Assembly (NCBI RefSeq): GCF_030122845.1
Contig: NZ_CP126084.1
Span: 4,154,001 to 4,218,000 of the forward strand
Length of the DNA stretch: 64,000 nt
Reading direction: 5' to 3'
Source: Paenibacillus woosongensis
GTDB taxonomy: Bacteria; Bacillota; Bacilli; Paenibacillales; Paenibacillaceae
The first letter of the stretch is position 1. Every line of letters starts with the position of its first letter. The notes beneath the pieces are model-generated. The model searched no databases. It saw only the letters and a program-made list of their open reading frames with translations, and was not told the origin of the DNA. Of the stretch, positions 43,968 through 52,777 are shown piece after piece. The position numbers and the translations under genes were made by a program.

Positions 43968-45662
43968 ATGGGATTAGCTCGCAAAATCACATTAGCGATC
44001 ATCAGCTTGCTTCTGGTGATCGGGTCTCTGATCGGCGTATTCAGCTACCAAACTGCCCACAGTCAAATTCAAAAATCGGTCGGTATCGAGGTGCTGGGCT
44101 GCGCCAACATTACTACGGGGCTCATCGATCCCCGCATGATCGAACAACTGCTGCAGGGTGACCAGTCCGTCCTGTCCATCGTCGAGGAACAGCTGAATTG
44201 GACGGTAGACCATAAATCCTTGTTTAAGGAAAGCTTCATCCTATCCTTGGATGGCAAAATCCTTGCCGCCGATAAATATATGAAGGCACGCGGTTACTCC
44301 GCAGGGGATTCCTTCTATTTAGCGGAGAATGATCAGGACATGATCCGGAATATGAAGCACTCCGTATACAGCGATGTATATACATACGATGGCGCCCAGT
44401 TACTGTCAGGCTATGCGCCGATTTACCTCAACCATGATCCCTCTGGTCCGATCGTCGGATTGATGACGATTAACTTTGACGCCTCCATCATTCATGAGCG
44501 AACATGGGAAATCATTACGCTGCCTTTCGCGATCGGCGCCGCCGTTTTTTTGCTCGGAGCCGTCTGCGTCTATTTCCTCATCCACCGGATGATCCTGCCG
44601 CTTGAGCTGCTTTCCCGCCAGGTAAATCAAGTTGCTGTCGGAGATTTGAGCATACAGCCCCCGGCTCTCCACAGCCGGGATGAAGTAGGGCAGCTCTCCC
44701 GCGATTTCGGGAATATGACCGCAAGCTTGCGGCAGCTTATCGCCAGGGTTAATGAAACGTCGATGCAGGTCGCGGCCTCCTCGCAGCAGCTCTCCGCCAG
44801 CGCAGACCAGACCGGCAGAGCAAGTGAGCAAGCTGCGGAAATGTCGGAGCAGTTGACAGGAGGGACGGATTCACAGCTGGATAAACTGGCAGACAGCTCC
44901 GACGTCATCAAGAGCATGTCCTCGGCCACTATTGAAATCAGCCGCCGTGCTGAGCTTGTCGCCCTATCGGCTCAGCAGTCCTCTGAAGCCTCCCGGCAAG
45001 GCCGCGATACAGTTCAGCATGGCATAGGACAAATGGAGCTTATGGAACAGAAAATTCAGCAGCTCTCCTCCATTATCGAAGAGTTGGGCAGCCATTCCCA
45101 AGAAATTCAAAGCATTCTCGACATCATGACCGAGATTTCCGCGGAGACGAATTTGCTGGCCTTGAACGCCTCGATTGAAGCCGCTCGTGCAGGGGAACAG
45201 GGACGCGGCTTCGCCATTGTCGCCGCATCGGTCCGCAAACTGGCAGATCGCTCGATGGACTCGGCGAATCAGATCTCCGGCCTGATTGCCCATATCGTCC
45301 AGCAGATGGAGCTGAGCGGGGCAATGATGGAGGAAGCCCTGCATGAAACGCTGCACAGCACCGAACTCGTGCGCCAGGCGGGACAATCTTTTGCTGAAAT
45401 CGAATCGTCCGCCACAGACACCGCTGCAGCGATCGAAGGCGTTGCCGCGAATGTCAAGGAGCTCTCTGACCGATCCGTCCACCTGGTGGGAACGGTAGAA
45501 GAAATTGTCGCCGTCGCCCATCATAATGCCGAGCGGGCGCGAACGTTGTCCGCCGTATCCGAAGAGCAGCTCGCCGCTGTGGAAGAGGTCGGAGCGTCAG
45601 CCAGTTTCTTATCTGGCTTATCTGAGAAGCTGCACACCATGATCGAACGCTTCAAAATATAA
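43968..45662 (+). CDS. Methyl-accepting chemotaxis protein
   Basis: A 564-residue receptor with a membrane segment at about 7-27, an extracellular sensor domain of about 150 residues (dCache/sCache-like), a second membrane segment (about 183-205), a HAMP domain and a cytoplasmic signalling coiled coil. The hairpin tip is [20 protein letters not shown], as in all MCPs. Just after it the usual VADEVRKLA reads VAASVRKLA, which is atypical. AGGAG lies upstream of the ATG. No che genes are in the window. The ligand is unknown. Confidence 0.92.
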   Translation: MGLARKITLAIISLLLVIGSLIGVFSYQTAHSQIQKSVGIEVLGCANITTGLIDPRMIEQLLQGDQSVLSIVEEQLNWTVDHKSLFKESFILSLDGKILAADKYMKARGYSAGDSFYLAENDQDMIRNMKHSVYSDVYTYDGAQLLSGYAPIYLNHDPSGPIVGLMTINFDASIIHERTWEIITLPFAIGAAVFLLGAVCVYFLIHRMILPLELLSRQVNQVAVGDLSIQPPALHSRDEVGQLSRDFGNMTASLRQLIARVNETSMQVAASSQQLSASADQTGRASEQAAEMSEQLTGGTDSQLDKLADSSDVIKSMSSATIEISRRAELVALSAQQSSEASRQGRDTVQHGIGQMELMEQKIQQLSSIIEELGSHSQEIQSILDIMTEISAETNLLALNASIEAARAGEQGRGFAIVAASVRKLADRSMDSANQISGLIAHIVQQMELSGAMMEEALHETLHSTELVRQAGQSFAEIESSATDTAAAIEGVAANVKELSDRSVHLVGTVEEIVAVAHHNAERARTLSAVSEEQLAAVEEVGASASFLSGLSEKLHTMIERFKI

Positions 45663-45672
45663 TCTGTGCTAA

Positions 45673-45717
45673 AAACAACAAGATGACCTCCGAGCTGTTC
45701 AGAGGTCATCTTGTTTG
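45673..45717 (+). terminator. Terminator of the chemotaxis receptor gene
   Basis: AACAAGATGACCTC (45677-45690) pairs perfectly with GAGGTCATCTTGTT (45702-45715), flanked by A and T. Confidence 0.9.
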
Positions 45718-45777
45718 GCCCTAGGCCAATGTCGTACTCATATATAAACTATCTTTCGATCTAAAAATTGCACGCTA

Positions 45778-45999
45778 TTATTTGTCTCTGCGCTGACGAG
45801 CGCGGGCTTCCCCGCCTTTACGACCCGCTTCCTCACGGCTCATCTTTCCATCATCATTATCGGAATTACTGCGGGCTTCTCCGCCTTTTTGCCCGATCTC
45901 CTGATAGAACTCCTTGTCATGATTGCGGGCTGTAGCCTCGCCGCCCTTGCGTCCTGCTTCCTCCAAGCTCATCTTACCGTCACGATTGTTGTTAGCCAT
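45778..45999 (-). CDS. KGG-repeat small stress protein
   Basis: A 73-residue hydrophilic protein with three KGG motifs in the pattern GKMSxEEAGRKGGEA, twice complete and once as IGQKGGEARS. This is the repeat of GsiB/YmdF-type general stress and desiccation-linked proteins. The start at 45999 has AAGGAG ten bases upstream; the longer frame has none. Family members are often made under sigma-B or during sporulation. No such promoter is clear here. Confidence 0.85.
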   Translation of the reverse strand: MANNNRDGKMSLEEAGRKGGEATARNHDKEFYQEIGQKGGEARSNSDNDDGKMSREEAGRKGGEARARQRRDK

Positions 46000-46080
46000 G
46001 GTTGGTTCACTCCTTATCGTATTTGTAAGGTACCGCATCGGGTACGGTATTGTATTACCCGCTCTAAAGAAATCAAAACA

Positions 46081-46226
46081 TCAGCGGCGGATGATATACG
46101 ATTTGGCAACCGGAACATAGGTGACATTATCCAGCAGGATGTCGTAACCTAGCGATTCTCCATTTACGGTCACCGTAATTTTTTTAAATTATGATCCAGT
46201 TCTTTTGTTTGCAATTTGGGTTTCAT
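46081..46226 (-). pseudogene. Small stalk-domain-like gene broken at a poly-A run
   Basis: An ATG at 46226 with AAGGAG upstream reads MKPKLQTKELDHNLKKLR and stops at 46180. The next frame continues as TVTVNGESLGYDILLDNVTY and VPVAKSYIIRR to a TGA at 46081. The switch is at a run of seven A (46189-46195 on the minus strand); eight A would give one 48-residue protein. The second part resembles short VNG...DGVTYVPV segments of copper-amine-oxidase-like stalk proteins. It may be a pseudogene, a sequence error, or a gene expressed by slippage on the A-run. Confidence 0.5.
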
Positions 46227-46312
46227 TTCGCGTTCTCTCCTTATCTATCGATACGATTTGCGTTGACGGTACAAATTAACCCGCCGAGAGATCATCGAAA
46301 CAGCAAGCATGC

Positions 46313-47038
46313 CTAGAGCACAGCAATCGTAAGCAGCAAATATTGGACAGAACTGATAATTTCTATGATTCCCACTTTCATGGGACGCAAAGTTTTTCCC
46401 GCATAAGCCATAGTACGGACCAAAGGAAACAAATAGGCGATCATCATCCACGGCAAGCCCAGCAACCAGGGAATGATCAGCAAGAGTACATGAAATCCTT
46501 TGGCGCATGCGATCCAGCGCCTATTGGTTCGCTCGCGGAATACCGACTTCACAAAGAATACGCTGCCCATGAAAAAAAGCACGTTGAACACAACAACCAG
46601 CAGCATGGTGCGATCCCATCCGCCCCCGCCAAGCCAATAAGCGGCGGCCCCGCCGATCGAAAAGATCAGAACAGCGCACAGATCATTCAACACAGCCCTC
46701 TCTGATTTTTGCTTCACATGCCATAAATTGACCATCAGCAAGACTAGCAATATCGGCCCGAAATAGAACAGCTTCGGGAAGCTGAGCAGAACCGGTATCA
46801 GACACACCAGCGCAATGGCGATATAAATCACGCCCCAAGTGATCAAGCGCCTGCGCTCTTTTTTGCGCTTGACCGATTGCAGAAACGGATACGACGATAA
46901 GTATAGCAAGAGCCATGCCAGAAATAGTGGCAGATGCATCCACTGCGGCCGCCCCGCCATCATTCCGATCACGAATGGAACGCTGACCATGGCCCAGCCC
47001 CCATGTTCATGGGGGATTACGATCCCCTGCTTCTTCAC
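46313..47038 (-). CDS. YwiC-like membrane protein
   Basis: A 241-residue protein with about seven hydrophobic segments. The N-terminal IPHEHGGWAMVSVPFVIG is the YwiC signature. The start is a GTG at 47038 with a modest AGAGG upstream. In B. subtilis ywiC lies near anaerobic nitrate-respiration genes (ywiD, narK, fnr). Here too it lies beside molybdenum and nitrate-transport relics, so a link to that physiology is plausible. Its biochemical function is unknown. Confidence 0.82.
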   Translation of the reverse strand: MKKQGIVIPHEHGGWAMVSVPFVIGMMAGRPQWMHLPLFLAWLLLYLSSYPFLQSVKRKKERRRLITWGVIYIAIALVCLIPVLLSFPKLFYFGPILLVLLMVNLWHVKQKSERAVLNDLCAVLIFSIGGAAAYWLGGGGWDRTMLLVVVFNVLFFMGSVFFVKSVFRERTNRRWIACAKGFHVLLLIIPWLLGLPWMMIAYLFPLVRTMAYAGKTLRPMKVGIIEIISSVQYLLLTIAVL

Positions 47039-47071
47039 ACGCCTAGACCTCTTCTTCTCATTGCATTTCTT

Positions 47072-48088
47072 TTAACCGCCAATATAGGACATATTGATTT
47101 TCTTGCGCTGCAGGGCCCGCTGCTCCGTTCGTTCATCTGAATAACGGTCGCTCCGCTGCTCCCAGACGCTCCGAATTGCGGCGAGCAGCTCTTCCTTAGA
47201 CGCGCCTCCCCGTAATAGCTCGCGCAAATCAAATCCCTGTGAGGCGAACAGACAGGTATAGAATTTCCCTTCCGATGACAGTCTTGCACGGGTGCAGGTC
47301 GAACAGAACGACTCCGACACCGAGGTAATAAAACCGATCTCGGCTTCGCCGTCTTTATAACGATATCTCTGCGCCACCTCACCGAAATAATGCGGCTCCA
47401 GGGCTTCCAGCTCGTACACCCTGGTCAATCTATCATAGATGTCTCTTTTGGTTACAACGCGTTCCAGACTCCAGTCGTTATCGTTGCCCACATCCATAAA
47501 TTCGATGAAGCATAGCGTAATCCCCTTCTCTTTGAAGTAGGCGGCCATAGGGAGAATCTCCTGATCGTTTACGCCTTTTTGCACTACCATATTCACTTTG
47601 ATTTGAAAGCCTAGCTGTCTAGCATGCTCGATATTGTCGAGAATAGCAGCCGGTTTAATTCCGCGCCCATTCATATATGCAAACAGCTCCGGATTTAGGG
47701 CATCCAGACTAATATTCACTCTTCGGAGCCCCTGATCATACAACGCTTGGCCATACTGCTTCAGGAGCAGGCCGTTTGTAGTCAGACCGATATCCTCAAT
47801 CCCTTCCATATTCACCAGCCTGCCAACGAGTTCCGGTAAATTTCTGCGCAGCAAAGGTTCCCCGCCTGTTAACCGAATCTTCTTCACCCCAAGCGAAGCA
47901 AACAACTGCGCAACATCGCAGATTTCTTCCAGCGTCAGCAGCTCGTTTTGGGGCAGAAATGGATAATCGTCTCCGAAAATTTCCTTGGGCATACAGTAGG
48001 TGCAGCGAAAATTGCAGCGATCCGTTACTGAAATGCGCAAATCGCGGATAGGCCGATTCAGTTGGTCGCGGATAGGTTCAGTAGTCAT
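47072..48088 (-). CDS. moaA: GTP 3',8-cyclase MoaA (molybdenum cofactor)
   Basis: A 338-residue radical SAM enzyme that begins molybdopterin synthesis from GTP. The SAM cluster motif is C25-x3-C29-x2-C32 in CNFRCTYC. The second cluster is [18 protein letters not shown] near 265-282. The C-terminal Gly-Gly is present (SYIGG). Same strand as moaD (52-base gap) and moaE, so the three may form a moaE-moaD-moaA transcript. Confidence 0.95.
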   Translation of the reverse strand: MTTEPIRDQLNRPIRDLRISVTDRCNFRCTYCMPKEIFGDDYPFLPQNELLTLEEICDVAQLFASLGVKKIRLTGGEPLLRRNLPELVGRLVNMEGIEDIGLTTNGLLLKQYGQALYDQGLRRVNISLDALNPELFAYMNGRGIKPAAILDNIEHARQLGFQIKVNMVVQKGVNDQEILPMAAYFKEKGITLCFIEFMDVGNDNDWSLERVVTKRDIYDRLTRVYELEALEPHYFGEVAQRYRYKDGEAEIGFITSVSESFCSTCTRARLSSEGKFYTCLFASQGFDLRELLRGGASKEELLAAIRSVWEQRSDRYSDERTEQRALQRKKINMSYIGG

Positions 48089-48140
48089 TTCACATTTGCC
48101 CCTCTCTATTCTCCCTGCAAATCCTATATTGCTGCTTCGG

Positions 48141-48371
48141 TCAACCGCCGCTCACCGGAGGTATCATAGCAATCGTGTCCCCCGCCAGAATGACATGCTC
48201 TTGCTGAGCATACTCTTCATTGACAGCAACAAATACGGTTCGATGAAATTCCGGGTAAACCGCTTTAGCCCAGTCTATAAGCTCCCGCACCGTCCACTCC
48301 GGGCGGTCAATGAGCTCCTCCGCTTTCCCCGTCAAATCGCGAAGACCTGCAAAATAGAGCACTCGTATCAT
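48141..48371 (-). CDS. moaD: Molybdopterin synthase small subunit MoaD
   Basis: A 76-residue ubiquitin-fold protein ending in the reactive PPVSGG, whose terminal Gly becomes the thiocarboxylate that supplies sulfur to molybdopterin. Start with GGGGGGAG upstream. In the repaired reading of moaE the two genes overlap by four bases (ATGA); as sequenced, moaE reads on into moaD by 65 bases. Confidence 0.92.
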   Translation of the reverse strand: MIRVLYFAGLRDLTGKAEELIDRPEWTVRELIDWAKAVYPEFHRTVFVAVNEEYAQQEHVILAGDTIAMIPPVSGG

Positions 48372-48813
48372 TCCGCACTCCCCCCTCGTTCAGGCTTCTT
48401 CCTCGGATCTCCGATCCATTCCTCGCCATCTTCCCATATTCCTTCTTCCAGATCGGCACCATTTCTTTGATGCGTTCAATCGCATACTCATTGGCCTCGT
48501 AAGCCGCCTTCCGATGCGGTGACGATACGGCAATGACAACGGCAATGTCGGAAATATGCAATTCACCGATGCGATGGGCCATCGCCACACGTGTACCCGG
48601 CCATTTCTCTTCAATTTCGGCGCCGATTTGCGCCAGCTTTCTTTCCGCCATCGGAATATAAGCTTCATAAGCCAAGTATAACGTTCTGACGCCGTGTGTC
48701 CATTCCCTTACATGCCCCGTAAACGTCGTTACCGCACCTGCACCTGGATGCAGTACCAAATCTATAGCATTCTGAATATGGATAGGCCCGTCAACAATCT
48801 CATACCTTTTCAT
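48307..48813 (-). CDS. moaE: Molybdopterin synthase large subunit MoaE, C-terminus frameshifted
   Basis: The first 125 or so residues are a normal MoaE: HVREWTHG, the YEAYIPMAERKL loop, AMAHRIGEL and VPIWKKEY. After that the frame shifts. One missing T at 48433-48438 would restore EDGEEWIGDPRKKPERGGSA with a TGA overlapping the moaD ATG. As sequenced, the protein instead carries about 40 unrelated residues and runs into moaD. The lost tail follows the catalytic KKE Lys residues, so partial function is conceivable. A sequence error is equally possible. AAGGTGG precedes the ATG. Confidence 0.85.
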   Translation of the reverse strand: MKRYEIVDGPIHIQNAIDLVLHPGAGAVTTFTGHVREWTHGVRTLYLAYEAYIPMAERKLAQIGAEIEEKWPGTRVAMAHRIGELHISDIAVVIAVSSPHRKAAYEANEYAIERIKEMVPIWKKEYGKMARNGSEIRGRSLNEGGVRNDTSALFCRSSRFDGESGGAH

Positions 48814-48887
48814 TATACAGCCACCTTATACGCCAAAATAGGGAAGAGCAACCGGCCGGATGACCAGTCGTCCTTATTTCACATACA

Positions 48888-49500
48888 CTAATATCACTGA
48901 ACAACCCAACGTAGTGGACGACTTCCCCGGAATCGTCCTTAACTGCATTGATGGTCAGAAACTCCAGGTATTCCTCTCCGTTCTTCCGGCGGTTCCAAAT
49001 CTCTCCTTGCCATTGGCCTGTTTCTCTAATTGTCCTCCACATTTCCTCGTAAAATGGTTTGGATTGCCTTCCTGATTTTAAAATACTCGGCTTATGGCCA
49101 ACAACCATCCTCGGCATACCCCGTCAGCTTGGTAAAGGCCGGATTCACGCTTCTAATCCTTCCCTTGGAATCGGTAACTAGAATGCCTTGCCCCGTATAG
49201 CGGAACACTTTGCTGGACATGACAAGCCGATCCTGATAATACATCCATATGACAAGAATCAAGCTTGCCAAAGCAACCTGGGATAAAGCCATAAACCCGA
49301 TGGAGTACTGGCCGGTCATGGAATAAATCATAGAGAGCATGAGCGGCGGGAAGAAGCCCCCTAGCCCCCCCCATCATCGATACGATACCATTCACGGTTC
49401 CCGCCTGCTTGTTGAAGTATTGCGGGACAAGCTTAAATATAACGCCATTCCCCAGCCCTGCACAGACCGCTATAGTTAAGCTGCCTACGGTCCTTCCTAT
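48888..49500 (-). pseudogene. Remnant of a NarK-type nitrate transporter running into a PAS domain
   Basis: From about 49500 the minus strand reads [20 protein letters not shown] and VNGIV, the NarK signature, then shifts frame at a run of eight G (49365-49372) and continues [20 protein letters not shown] to WMYYQDRL. Without a stop it goes on as a PAS domain ([20 protein letters not shown]), shifts again at about 49101-49110, and ends the PAS at YVGLFSDIS near 48888. The N-terminal half of the transporter and everything after the PAS are missing. At least two frame breaks make it non-functional as sequenced. It adjoins moaE, so it is probably a relic of nitrate metabolism. Confidence 0.8.
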
Positions 49501-49560
49501 AAGGGGAAGTCCTAATATCCCTCTTTCTCTCTGGAATCGCCTTTTCGGGGGCATAAAGGG

Positions 49561-49590
49561 TTTACTCCCCGGGCCGCAACCACTTATAAT
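49561..49590 (+). promoter_or_regulatory. Possible promoter of modAB
   Basis: TTTACT (49561-49566), an 18-bp spacer and a perfect TATAAT (49585-49590), 55 bases before the modA ATG. No ModE palindrome is recognisable. Confidence 0.5.
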
Positions 49591-49645
49591 GAAACGCAAA
49601 TCGTCTAACGATACTGGATCACTACTTGAAAGGGAGTTTGTATGT

Positions 49646-50428
49646 ATGAGAAGCCTGCGAATCTTTCCCGCCTTATTCCTGTTCATATCCCTCGTATTTA
49701 CCGGCTGCAGCACCGCTTCCGATGAGCAGGTGGAATTAACCATTTCAGCGGCAGCAAGCCTTACCGACGCTATGAAAGAAATCCAAGCCTCCTATGAAGC
49801 ACAGCATCCTGCCGTTAAGCTCACGTTTAATTTCGGGGGCTCCGGCGCCTTGCAGAAACAGATCGAGCAAGGGGCGCCTGTTGATTTATTTCTCTCGGCA
49901 GCTGCTAAAAATATGGATCTCCTTCTAGATCAAGACATCATTGATACCAAGCAGCATATGAGTTTGCTGACAAATAAACTTGTCGTTATTGTCCCTGTGG
50001 ACCATTCAGATGAGGTTCAGAGACTGGAAGACTTGAACGGCAACGACGTTAAAATGATCGCCGTAGGAATTCCAGAAAGCGTACCTGCCGGAAGCTATGC
50101 CAAAGAAGCATTAATGTTCGCCGGGCTATGGGACATCCTTCAGCCTAAAGTAGTTCAAGCCAAGGATGTTCGGCAGGTTCTGCAATATGTAGAGACGGGC
50201 AATGCTGATGCTGGTTTTGTCTATCAGTCTGACGCGCTGACCTCTGCCAAGGTAAAGATCGCCTTACCCGTTGATCCCGCGATCTATACTCCTGTCGAGT
50301 ATCCGATCGGCGTTATCAAGTCCACGAAGCATGACAAGGAAGCTGCCGAGCTGTATAACTATCTTCAATCCAAAGAAGCGCTGGATGTCTTTGTTAAATA
50401 CGGCTTCACTCCAGCACAGTCCTTATGA
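49646..50428 (+). CDS. modA: Molybdate-binding lipoprotein ModA
   Basis: A 260-residue binding protein. Signal peptide with lipobox FTGC. The mature start [18 protein letters not shown] and the [20 protein letters not shown] segment carry the Ser/Ala residues that bind molybdate or tungstate. ATG at 49646 with AAAGGGAG upstream; a much longer frame would run antisense to the NarK relic. It overlaps modB by four bases (ATGA). Confidence 0.93.
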   Translation: MRSLRIFPALFLFISLVFTGCSTASDEQVELTISAAASLTDAMKEIQASYEAQHPAVKLTFNFGGSGALQKQIEQGAPVDLFLSAAAKNMDLLLDQDIIDTKQHMSLLTNKLVVIVPVDHSDEVQRLEDLNGNDVKMIAVGIPESVPAGSYAKEALMFAGLWDILQPKVVQAKDVRQVLQYVETGNADAGFVYQSDALTSAKVKIALPVDPAIYTPVEYPIGVIKSTKHDKEAAELYNYLQSKEALDVFVKYGFTPAQSL

Positions 50429-51102
50429 GCATGCAAATACCTTGGCATGAATTTTGGCAGCCGATCCGCCTGTCCCTGCAAGTCGCCCTGCTGTCCAGCG
50501 TGCTGGTCACGATTCTCGGCACAGCCATGGCCCGCTGGATGTCCAGCCGACCGTGGAAGGGTAAAATTGCACTAGAGACTGTTCTTATGCTTCCGCTCGT
50601 GCTGCCCCCTACGGTGATAGGGTTTCTGCTGCTTGTCCTCCTGGGCAGAAGGAGCGGGATCGGCCGTTTCGTCGAATGGCTATTCGCCTCACCGCTCATA
50701 TTTTCTTGGTGGGCAGCGGTCATTGCCTCCATCGTCGTCTCGTTTCCGCTCGTTTACCAGACGATGAAATCTGCGTTCGCTTCGGTTGATCGAGAGCTGG
50801 AGGATGCGGGGCGATCCAGCGGGGCCAGCGAGTGGCAAGTATTCCGCTATATTACACTGCCGCTTAGCAAGCAATCTCTGATTACAGCCTATATTCTTGG
50901 GTTTGCTCGGGGATTAGGAGAATTTGGAGCCACCGTCATGTTCGCTGGCAATATTCCAGGCAAAACCCAGACGCTTCCCACAGCCATCTATGTCGCGGTC
51001 GATACGGGGAATACCGATTTAGCCTGGGCCTGGACCATTACGATCATTTTCATATCATTCCTGATGCTGTTGTTCACTCGGCAAAAAAATAAAAAATGGT
51101 GA
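50425..51102 (+). CDS. modB: Molybdate ABC permease ModB
   Basis: A 225-residue permease with about five membrane segments. The EAA loop is ELEDAGRSSGASEWQVFRYITLP, and LGFARGLGEFGATVMFAG is the ModB signature. Coupled to modA by a four-base overlap. A strong terminator follows at once, so there is no modC ATPase in the operon, as in B. subtilis yvgL-yvgM. The ATPase must come from elsewhere. Confidence 0.93.
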   Translation: MSMQIPWHEFWQPIRLSLQVALLSSVLVTILGTAMARWMSSRPWKGKIALETVLMLPLVLPPTVIGFLLLVLLGRRSGIGRFVEWLFASPLIFSWWAAVIASIVVSFPLVYQTMKSAFASVDRELEDAGRSSGASEWQVFRYITLPLSKQSLITAYILGFARGLGEFGATVMFAGNIPGKTQTLPTAIYVAVDTGNTDLAWAWTITIIFISFLMLLFTRQKNKKW

Positions 51103-51134
51103 ACAGAGGAAAACCTCATGTTCACCATTTTTTT
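51091..51134 (+). terminator. Terminator of modAB
   Basis: AAAATGGTGAACA pairs with TGTTCACCATTTT and AGAGG with CCTC inside, then a T-run. The left arm overlaps the modB stop. Confidence 0.92.
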
Positions 51135-51178
51135 GGAACCAGCTCTATCGATATCAGTTCAAGTAGGTTGGCACTGCC

Positions 51179-51517
51179 TTAAACGTTCTTGGCGTAGTTT
51201 TCGTTTGGAGTCTTCGTCAACACAACATACAGGCTAGATTTTGACTCCCCGCCGCGATAAGAGAAATCCTTGTCCCCGGTAATATGAAGGACATCCCCTT
51301 TGGCAACCACCGATGGCTGTCCATTGCACGTTACTTCGCCAGCACCTTCAAGTACCAATATATACACGTTGGCCCCTGGGTGCTTATGTGTCGGCAGTTC
51401 CGCCTCAGGAGCAAAATTCAATACGAAAATAACGTTGTCCTCTTCCTTAAAAAGGATACGCTTCGTAAATTTGTTGTCCACATATTCTTGATACTGAGCA
51501 AGATTTTTCTTCTCCAT
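51179..51517 (-). CDS. Small cupin-domain protein
   Basis: A 112-residue single-domain cupin. The metal motif is in ELPTHKHPGANVYILVLEG (two His), with the second cupin motif around GDVLHITGDKDFSY. ATG at 51517 with AAGGAGG nine bases upstream. Small cupins of this type may bind metal and a small ligand; no substrate is indicated. It lies 90 bases downstream of the 4VR-domain gene on the same strand, so the two may form an operon. Confidence 0.8.
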   Translation of the reverse strand: MEKKNLAQYQEYVDNKFTKRILFKEEDNVIFVLNFAPEAELPTHKHPGANVYILVLEGAGEVTCNGQPSVVAKGDVLHITGDKDFSYRGGESKSSLYVVLTKTPNENYAKNV

Positions 51518-51607
51518 CGTAATCATCCTCCTTATAATTTTGAAGCTGCATTGAAGCAGCATTTAAAACTGCATTGAATGCTGTATTAGGCGCTGCTTGT
51601 ATCATCT

Positions 51608-52072
51608 CTAGAGTCGCACCTCATACTCACAGCAATCGTCGCCATTGACATTGCACTTGATTTTCCTGACGGACACTCTTTTGTCCATCATTTTGCTAAG
51701 CGCTCCCTCCATAATGGCTCCTTCCAAATCGCAAACCAGATTTCCTTCGATTTCAGGCAGTCCTACGCAAAAGCAATCCTTCACCGCAATATGAAGCTTG
51801 TTCTCTTCTTCAAGAACAATTTGCGGATCACCCACCTTCAGCTCTCGGAATAAATCAAGCAGCTCTTGAACGGAATGTACGGGCAGGCTTTCGCCAATTT
51901 TCCGGCCAACCGTCAATGTGGTTCCCTTCCCTTTCATCGGAAGGCCTTGATACATGCCGATGAGACGAATAGCTCTGTAAAGCTCAATGGGCACCGCCTC
52001 CCCCAAAGCTGTCCTTGAAATCTTCTTCATATCATCAAAAGAGAATTCCTGTAAAGTATCTACGCTCCCCAT
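51608..52072 (-). CDS. 4VR (V4R) domain small-molecule-binding protein
   Basis: A 154-residue protein. The C-terminal half (about 60-154) has the V4R pattern: KDCFCVGLPEIEGNLVCDLEG and then CNVNGDDCCEYEVRL at the very end, rich in Cys. Such domains bind hydrophobic ligands or metal and occur with vinyl reductases and sensors. The start at 52072 has GAGGTG six bases upstream; the ATG seven codons earlier does not. No catalytic domain is attached. Role unknown. Confidence 0.65.
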   Translation of the reverse strand: MGSVDTLQEFSFDDMKKISRTALGEAVPIELYRAIRLIGMYQGLPMKGKGTTLTVGRKIGESLPVHSVQELLDLFRELKVGDPQIVLEEENKLHIAVKDCFCVGLPEIEGNLVCDLEGAIMEGALSKMMDKRVSVRKIKCNVNGDDCCEYEVRL

Positions 52073-52200
52073 ACAAGCACCTCGTTTCTTCATTTGAACT
52101 AATCCTTACTTTTATTGTAGAGGATTTATATATTCAGATTGTGATTTTCGTCACAAATAAAAAGGACTAGATTCACCCCACTGCATCAGGCAGCCAGTTC

Positions 52201-52289
52201 CTTTTATCTTTTATCTTTTATCTTTTATCTTTTATCTTTTATCCTTTAACCTGTAACCTGTGCCCTGTGCTCTGTGCTCTGTGCTCTGT
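52201..52289. repeat. Heptanucleotide array that changes sequence along its length
   Basis: Period seven throughout: six CTTTTAT (52201-52242), a transition, two AACCTGT (52248-52261), one GCCCTGT and three GCTCTGT (52269-52289). The register is kept across the change of unit. Just upstream, AAAAGGACT (52160-52168) and AGTTCCTTTT form a weak hairpin. Confidence 0.85.
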
Positions 52290-52660
52290 GTGTACCCCGG
52301 ATCCGATTTAGTTGCGTTTTGTGTACTTAATTATAGTGTAATGGGACAATTTATAGAGTTAAATGGATTTCATGTATTAAAAAACACTTCAACAACATCA
52401 TCTGGCTAAAAACCCTGATATTAATGACACAAAATCCAGCTAATTGTACACTTTACGCTAGGTTGCATATTTTAAATACCAAAATTCCATTTAAACTTGT
52501 TGGGCAAGAGGGCAGTTTTAAAAAAACAACAAAAAGCGTAAGCTTCCCATACATCACTCCCCATGGATAGCTTACGCGTCAACGTAGTCGACCAAGAAAA
52601 AAACGAGGAGCCTATGCATTAGCCGCCGTCATGCAATGAAGCACCGCATGCTGGAAGCTG
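52290..52660. other. Non-coding region with a repeat core and a hairpin
   Basis: No gene is visible. ACACAAAATCCAGCTAA at 52427-52443 is nearly identical to 59434-59450 (ACACAAAATCCAGTTAA) and faces an imperfect inverted copy (TTAAATGGATTT, 52359-52370). GCGTAAGCT (52536-52544) pairs with AGCTTACGC (52569-52577), a possible terminator-like hairpin. Confidence 0.6.
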
Positions 52661-52663
52661 TTC

Positions 52664-52750
52664 TCCTATGTGCTCCATGTGCTCCATTTGCTCCATGTGC
52701 TCCATGTACACCTATGCGCTCCTATGTGCTCCTATGTGCTCCTATGCTCT
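52664..52750. repeat. Decamer array, left of the IS3 element
   Basis: Copies of GCTCCTATGT and GCTCCATGT-like variants. The order CCATTTGCTCC, CATGTACACCTATGCGCTCC, TATGTGCTCC is repeated to the right of the insertion element at 54139-54190. Confidence 0.85.
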
Positions 52751-52777
52751 TCTGTCAAAAAAGTGGACACAGCTAAA

